A stretch of DNA of 64,000 bases from Aulostomus chinensis (Eukaryota > Chordata > Actinopteri > Syngnathiformes > Aulostomidae), in the NCBI GenBank assembly GCA_037954235.1, contig JBBMOA010000008.1, positions 3,339,001 to 3,403,000 on the forward strand. Direction: 5' to 3'. The position numbers were made by a program, and so were the translations under genes. The notes below the pieces were generated by a model. It was given only the letters and a program-made list of their open reading frames with translations. It did not search any database and was not told the DNA's origin. Below, one piece after another: positions 34,965-64,000 of this stretch (the stretch's first letter is position 1; each line of letters begins with the position of its first letter).

Positions 34965-35100
34965 GATAAAAGCGGCCTCAGAGGTAGAGCGGCTGTCTAG
35001 CAACCAAAGGGTCGCAGGTTTGATCCCCACTTCATCTCTCACGCCAGACAACAATGGCGTGGTGCATCCTTGCCCCTTAATGTAGGTAACCGCTAGTTGA
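34965..35100 (+). mobile_element. tRNA-derived SINE fragment
   Basis: GGTAGAGCGGCTGTC resembles a pol III A box, and GTCGCAGGTTTGATCCCC resembles a B box at normal tRNA spacing. No cloverleaf or CCA-end supports an intact tRNA, and the sequence continues into an unrelated body. Confidence 0.6.
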
Positions 35101-36971
35101 CGAGATGGATGGAAACACAATACAAGTACAAGAAGGGTTACGAAGAGCATGTATAAATACTTACTTCTCATATATACAGCTATGTACCCTTATTGAAAAC
35201 TTTAACCAGGATTACTTAGTAATTATGTTATATTTCACCCCAGAAAGTGACTTGGCAGTGTTCAGGCTCCATCAGTCCAGGGGCATTTAAGTCCCAACTG
35301 TCAGACGCGTGTGTGTAGAAACATCAGGACCATCGTATTGGCCGCCGCTGTAGTCACCGCTGTGTCTGCTGGTCCGCCATTTCGGAGTGGGGAAGATCTG
35401 CTGGGAAACCAAACCAAGGTGCTTCAAGAGATGCAGACTTGAAACTCTGGGCCCTTTTCACGAAAGTCAGTAAACTGAACATGATTTTGGGTTTTTGTTG
35501 GCTTTCACCGCAGTTGCTGGGGGCTGACCTCCTCACCTCTGTCGTCACTCAGGAGGTGCGGGAGTCTCCAGTGGTTTGTGGGGAAGCGAATCCCATCGAC
35601 CCTGAGATCTAAACACATTTATGTCCGCAGTTCTGACACCGTTCTTCCTGTTTGGGTGAATGCGCTGGTAAACACGCCGCAGTGCTTGAACCCAGCACAA
35701 ATATTCCACTCCCAATAATTCCTCCAGCTCAAACATGAGCAGCAGCAGCATTCAGGGAGGAATCTTTCTGGCTGCAGAGTTGCCAAGCCACCCCAGGACG
35801 CTGGAACTCAAGGGAGTCGGACGCCTGTGGAGGTCATCAGTACGAAACGCTTCCCAGACAAGGGTTCTCTCACCTGGGGATTATTCAGCACAACTCTAAC
35901 CAGGAGGTTACATTCAGGGCAACGCGGTGCCGTCGGACAGCTCAGCTCCACATGCCAACGCACTCCAGCACAGCTCGTTCCAGTCTACTGAGCTCTTCTT
36001 TTTTATAATTTGTCTGAATTCCATCAAAAATACTGAGGACAAGTTATCGGAAACTTTCGGAACATAATATTTGTCCAAAAAATCAAATGTCAAATTGTTA
36101 ATTTGAATTATGCTATTTTACACAGGTGGGTGTCAGATTCCTTGTGTTTATGATTCTGTTAAACTTTAAAGGGAATTCAGCTAATTATGTAAATGTATTT
36201 CACTGACGTGACCCCTGGAGGACTTTGACCCCACACTGACCTCCACTAGAATAAAGTGCATCGTGTCCCCTCAGACAATTCTTGCCAGGAAAGCTAGAAG
36301 TCCTCCCCCCCCAGAAAAAAGATCACACTGTTCCTTTAATATAATCCTTTCCTTCCTTTTCTCACAGCTGCAGGCAGGAAAGTTAATCAAGGGTTTGTTC
36401 TCCGTGCCTCTCCTGCACCATAATTACGACCAGCTGGAGCACAAGTGATACTCCTGTTTATGTTTTGGTGAAACTTGTAAACTCGAGCAAGAAATGATGC
36501 AGAGTAACGTATTTTGCATCCTCAGCATGTGTTTATATCCGCGCATTCCTGGAGAACCCCACGTGTTTCTGTTTCACACACAGACATCAGGTCCCGGATG
36601 GCGTGAGTTTCTCAAGCAGTAAAAACACTCTCCAGTACTCCGTCCATCCTTTGTGTATTTTCGTTTGTAAAACTTCATCTGATTTCTGTTTTTGTGGAGG
36701 AAACCCGCATCAGAGGCATTTGGAAGTTGCACGGACGATATTTCTCGATTGACCTTATAGATCACACGCTTCTGAGCTGTAACAGACACGAGAATCGTTA
36801 AGGCACACGATGAGTTCTTGTGTGAGGAGGCTCTGTTCCTTCTTCATTATTGATGCTACTTCTTCTTGACACACCTTCAGTTAGCCCATCACCGCTTCTT
36901 CGTGGTTCTACGACCAATAAGAGTACAAGACGTGACAGACAGTCTCAGTCCCCGTCAGTTTCACGCCATGA

Positions 36972-36977
36972 TTTATT
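36972..36977 (-). promoter_or_regulatory. Candidate wdr17 polyadenylation signal (AATAAA on - strand)
   Basis: TTTATT on the + strand is the nearest clear hexamer I noticed downstream of the wdr17 stop, about 1 kb away. Weak evidence. Confidence 0.25.
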
Positions 36978-37903
36978 CTTTTCTTTACAACAACGGAAGA
37001 AAGTCATTCATTTGTATACCCTGTCTGTACAAGCATGAAAGAAATGGAACCGTTTGCATGTCTCATTCGATAATTCTCCTGTCACAAATGACGCCTGATG
37101 GCTAAGCTGCGCTACGTTCTTGTCATGAAACATTGAAGCTAACTGATATCAAAATCTACCACAGGCTGAACTAAAGATGGACAACGGAACCCGATTGCCT
37201 TCCCTCCAGGCTGCGTAGGGGTGATGTGGGGGGGGGGGGGTCATTACTTCACCTTACGCCCAGTCATCATCTCATCTCCTCCAGTCTGCTGGTGCCTCCA
37301 TGACTACGTGGTGTTCCAGCTGTGGTTTGAGGGGTTTGGTTCTGAGGGGATTTTCAGCCTGGTTCCTCCGCCCTCGGGATGAATGACTCCCCCACTCCCA
37401 TCCCGCTGGCTGTGATTCTCGCCATCCTTTCACTGTTTTGTTACATTCCTTCATGATGTAGTTTCTTTTTTTCCTGCTCCGTTTTTTTCCAACGTGATGG
37501 ATTGCATCAGTGCCTCAGCCAATGGAGCAGACTTGGTGTGTTGAGCAGCTGCGGGTGTGTTGGTTGAACTCACTCTCCACACAGCCATGACCATATTTGT
37601 GCATGCTGAGTCTAGAGGATGGTCGTCACGGATACGGTTCTGTCAGTCATTCACAGAAGGGGCGGTATGTTTGTGACGGAGCGCAGAGTGATGACAAGTG
37701 TGTGAATCAATGATTTTAAAATACGAACAAGAGCAGAGCGACAGTCACCGCTGACGCTTGTGACCGGCGGTGCTACCAGATCTCTGCGTCAGCGCTGGTC
37801 AACCGCCATGGCGTCCAGCTTTACCTACAGTCTACGACCCAAATCATGAGCTTTCACAGAATCACAAATGCATGGGTTGCTGATGTCACCACATTTGTTG
37901 GCT

Positions 37904-37907
<4 letters not shown>

Positions 37908-37980
<73 letters not shown>

Positions 37981-37994
37981 TGTGTGTATGTGTG
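37908..37994. repeat. (TG)n tract, (CA)n in the wdr17 3' UTR
   Basis: About 85 bp immediately after the wdr17 stop codon on the transcript strand. Confidence 0.95.
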
Positions 37995-61383
<23,389 letters not shown>

Positions 61384-61385
61384 CT

Positions 61386-61392
61386 ACACACA

Positions 61393-61435
<43 letters not shown>
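61386..61435. repeat. (CA)n tract at the acceptor of wdr17 coding exon 1
   Basis: Reads (TG)n on the transcript strand and ends in TGTAG, the acceptor itself. Confidence 0.9.
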
Positions 61436-61436
<1 letters not shown>

Positions 61437-63529
61437 TACAAATTTAAAAAATGTTTGGGCAGCGTTTCTGTGCATTCTTGTGTATTGTTGAATGTCTGTT
61501 AAACTTTTTAAATACTAGCAGTTCATCACCAGACTGCCTGTGTCTCTGAACCCCAACCTACTGCATCTTGACCCAGGTCAAGTTAACATGAAGACCTGCT
61601 CAGGTTCAACTTCTCCCCTCTATTCATCTGCCAGACAGGTGAACCCACGTGGCAATTTTCTGTGTCCGCGACGCCACCAAACCACACGCCCGCTACAGGA
61701 CCAGCTGTCTGCAATGAATTCATTTGAATCAGAATATTGATATTTACAAAATGGCGCGGTTTTATTGCACAAGCCTTTCTCAAACCTGATCCTTTATGTT
61801 ACGTTGCATAAGAGGTACCAGTCTCTGTTTCTGAGCAGGGCTCAAAGTGGGCCAGGGGTTACCGATGTGCAGGACCAGCACTTCCACATAGTCCTCTTTG
61901 GAACCTTTTCTGGGATACCAGCAGTTTCCCCGAGCTGAAAGTACTCAATAAACTGCCGTACCCCCGCGATCATGACTAGAGCTGAGTACTGGCAGACACG
62001 TGACAATATCACACTACATGGTTATACCAGTACCATATAATGTATGCAATCATATCAGACGTAAGTGAGGGTCTGCATAATTCACCGAAAATTTCAAAAC
62101 ACAAGGTGGTTGTGTCATCATACGTAAATCACACTGGTTTAATCGAACTGGTCACTCCCTGATTCGTCTTTGTCCTACCATCCGCCATGTCAGGAGTCTG
62201 AAGTGTGATGGAGAAGATTCAAAAAGGAACTGTGATAAGTTGCTGTGTTGGTTTTACTGCGCAGCTCCAACGATAACAAAAGCAGGTCAAAGACGCGCGT
62301 GCACCTCTACACCCGCCGTCTGTTCAGCCCTAGCTGATCCCCAACACACACGCCTGCTCCGCACCGCAGCGCTACCTGTGCACAGACACCCAAGCACCTG
62401 CCAGAGTACCGCACCGGCTACCGTAGCCGTCTCAAGGACCATATTTTACTGTGATGACACACACACACACACAACCACATTCTTGAGACGACAACCAGTC
62501 ACACACTGTTGAGGCTAGACTTAATTCTTGGGCTGCGGTACTGGATTACCTTCCAGTCTCCTGTTGCGCTACTGACTACACACCAACGTATGAGAGGGAC
62601 GCACAGGTTGAAGAGGATAAGGTGATTAGAGAGACAGAGGCATGTGGAGAGGATTGAAGTAATCTGTGTTGTGATTGGCTAAGACTACTGCTTATCTACT
62701 GGCTGACACTGTCGCTGTGGGGAACCTGGAAAGTGACTCTGCATACAGTTGGTCTTAATGATTCCAGCTCCTGGAAATCTCAGAACACACGGGAGGGGAA
62801 GGTAGCGTCTCGCCATATTCAAACCAGGTCTGGCGTGAATATTTGCACGGGTCCTGTCAACGGTAATCTTCAAAAAAAACTGTTGATGCGTCCCTCAGCC
62901 AGTTATCCTGTAACCTCTCCCTGTTAAGTGCAAATTAGCTAATTTACATTTCCTCATTTGTCACCGCCTGCCCTCTGACTGATTACATAATGGCGTAATC
63001 ATTTCGACGGAGTCAGAGTAGCGGTTGCTCAGACGCCATGGAGGTGGGCTGGGGTGCTGGATGCAAGAGGACCTCTGCTCAGCATCCCATCGTCATATCT
63101 GACCTGCATTCGTCAGAAAGCTAAGAGCCAAAGTCTGAACCTCTGCCCTGTGTGTTCTGGTGTGCCGACTTCAACGAGCGAGATGGCGTGCGGTCCTCTG
63201 AGATGCTGGCATACTTGTAAGAAATTCTGTTAACCAAGGTTTTAGGGACCTTCTCTTGATTTGCAGCCGAACAACTGAAAGAACTGATCTCTGGCTACGT
63301 CTCTTAGCCTCTCATCAAGCTCCAACTCTGCAGTCATTGTGTTTAATGTGCAGCCCACTTCATCAAGCACAAGTCCTCAGATCCAGTCAGCACCATGGAC
63401 AGCAGCCCCTTAGCGTGAGAGCTGCAGTTCTAGGGGAGGGAGAGATTCCTGGAATCCTGACCTCTGCACCTTTAAGACTGGAATGAGGGTCCTGTTGGGT
63501 CATGGTCTCTTAACCTGAATACTAGGTTA

Positions 63530-63594
<65 letters not shown>
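63530..63594. repeat. (CA)n microsatellite
   Basis: About 32 units without interruption. Confidence 0.95.
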
Positions 63595-63595
<1 letters not shown>

Positions 63596-64000
63596 TTACT
63601 GCGGTTGGGAATTCTGTTTTTCTTGCAGGACTTTTCGTTTCCTGACCCCAAACTCTGGAATGAGCATCCTGTGCATGTAAGACTGTCCCCTGCCAAGCCT
63701 GTTTAAAAACAGTCTTGTAATGCTTTAATTTTAATTCAATATTTTTGGTACTTTTACTGCAGGAAAAAAATCTACAGCTTCCTTAACCCCACTGCCGGTA
63801 CACTGTCAAATTCAGGACATCCTGACATGTCCAGGCAGGACGGAGCCACCAGCGAGCGAACGTGCTGGAAGTGGCCCGGCTAAATGGAATGCAGCCCTCA
63901 TTAACGTTAATTACACCGGCGCGTGTTCCGCTTTGACAATATCTGTAATAAGGCTGTTACCACTAAGTAAAGTCCCAGTGGATGCAATTAAGATCTCACA

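Larger units (their letters stand above)
34166..37994. other. hpgd-wdr17 convergent intergenic region, 3.8 kb
   Basis: Holds both 3' UTRs, CA/TG tracts at about 34432-34470 and 34612-34637, a SINE head, a G12 run at about 37229 and the long CA tract at the wdr17 stop. No gene recognised. Confidence 0.6.
61384..64000 (-). other. wdr17 5' intron or upstream region
   Basis: No coding exon seen. The non-coding first exon and promoter cannot be placed. Contains CA tracts at 61386-61435 and 63530-63594. Confidence 0.5.

Noticed and set aside
34988..35030. Possible tRNA gene
   Set aside because: A and B box-like sequences exist, but no cloverleaf stems close. It fits a SINE head better.

Overview
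The window is nuclear DNA from a ray-finned fish, most likely a teleost. The evidence is vertebrate genes with GT-AG introns, very dense (CA/TG)n microsatellites, and teleost-type repeats (a Tc1 relic, hAT-like elements, the CCATCCATTTTCTNCCGCTTATCC repeat family, an L2-type tail). The species cannot be fixed from sequence alone.

Layout. Three protein genes are present. (1) 2456-14161, + strand: the 3' six coding exons of a glycine receptor alpha subunit, best matched to glra3. The 5' exons lie outside the window. (2) 22598-34165, + strand: a complete 7-exon hpgd (15-hydroxyprostaglandin dehydrogenase, 261 aa). (3) 61377-37995, - strand: a complete 31-coding-exon wdr17 (WD-repeat protein, about 1270 aa). 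hpgd and wdr17 converge tail to tail across about 3.8 kb. I assembled every exon by hand from splice sites and reading phase. All phases close, with no frameshift or premature stop in any of the three genes.

Between and inside the genes. The intergenic and intronic DNA is mostly unremarkable but rich in repeats. These include an 11-bp minisatellite (862-1407), a TTAA-ended MITE (19766-20113), a rearranged Tc1 relic (20450-21060), a tRNA-type SINE head (34965-35100), a fold-back element (45209-45564), a hAT-like element (47065-47922), two tandem dispersed repeats with shared flanks (50368-51111), a 17-bp VNTR of about 1.6 kb (55639-57266) and a three-layer nest of TIR elements (57610-58802). 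About ten splice donors in the three genes run directly into (CA)n or (TG)n tracts.

How the genes relate. glra3 and hpgd are neighbours in the same orientation in human as well, and WDR17 is on the same human arm, so this is a conserved block. Prostaglandin E2, the substrate class that HPGD inactivates, is the signal known to inhibit mammalian GlyR alpha3 through PKA. That makes the pair functionally suggestive, although nothing in the DNA proves coupling. I see no prokaryotic-style system, CRISPR array, rRNA or intact tRNA gene.
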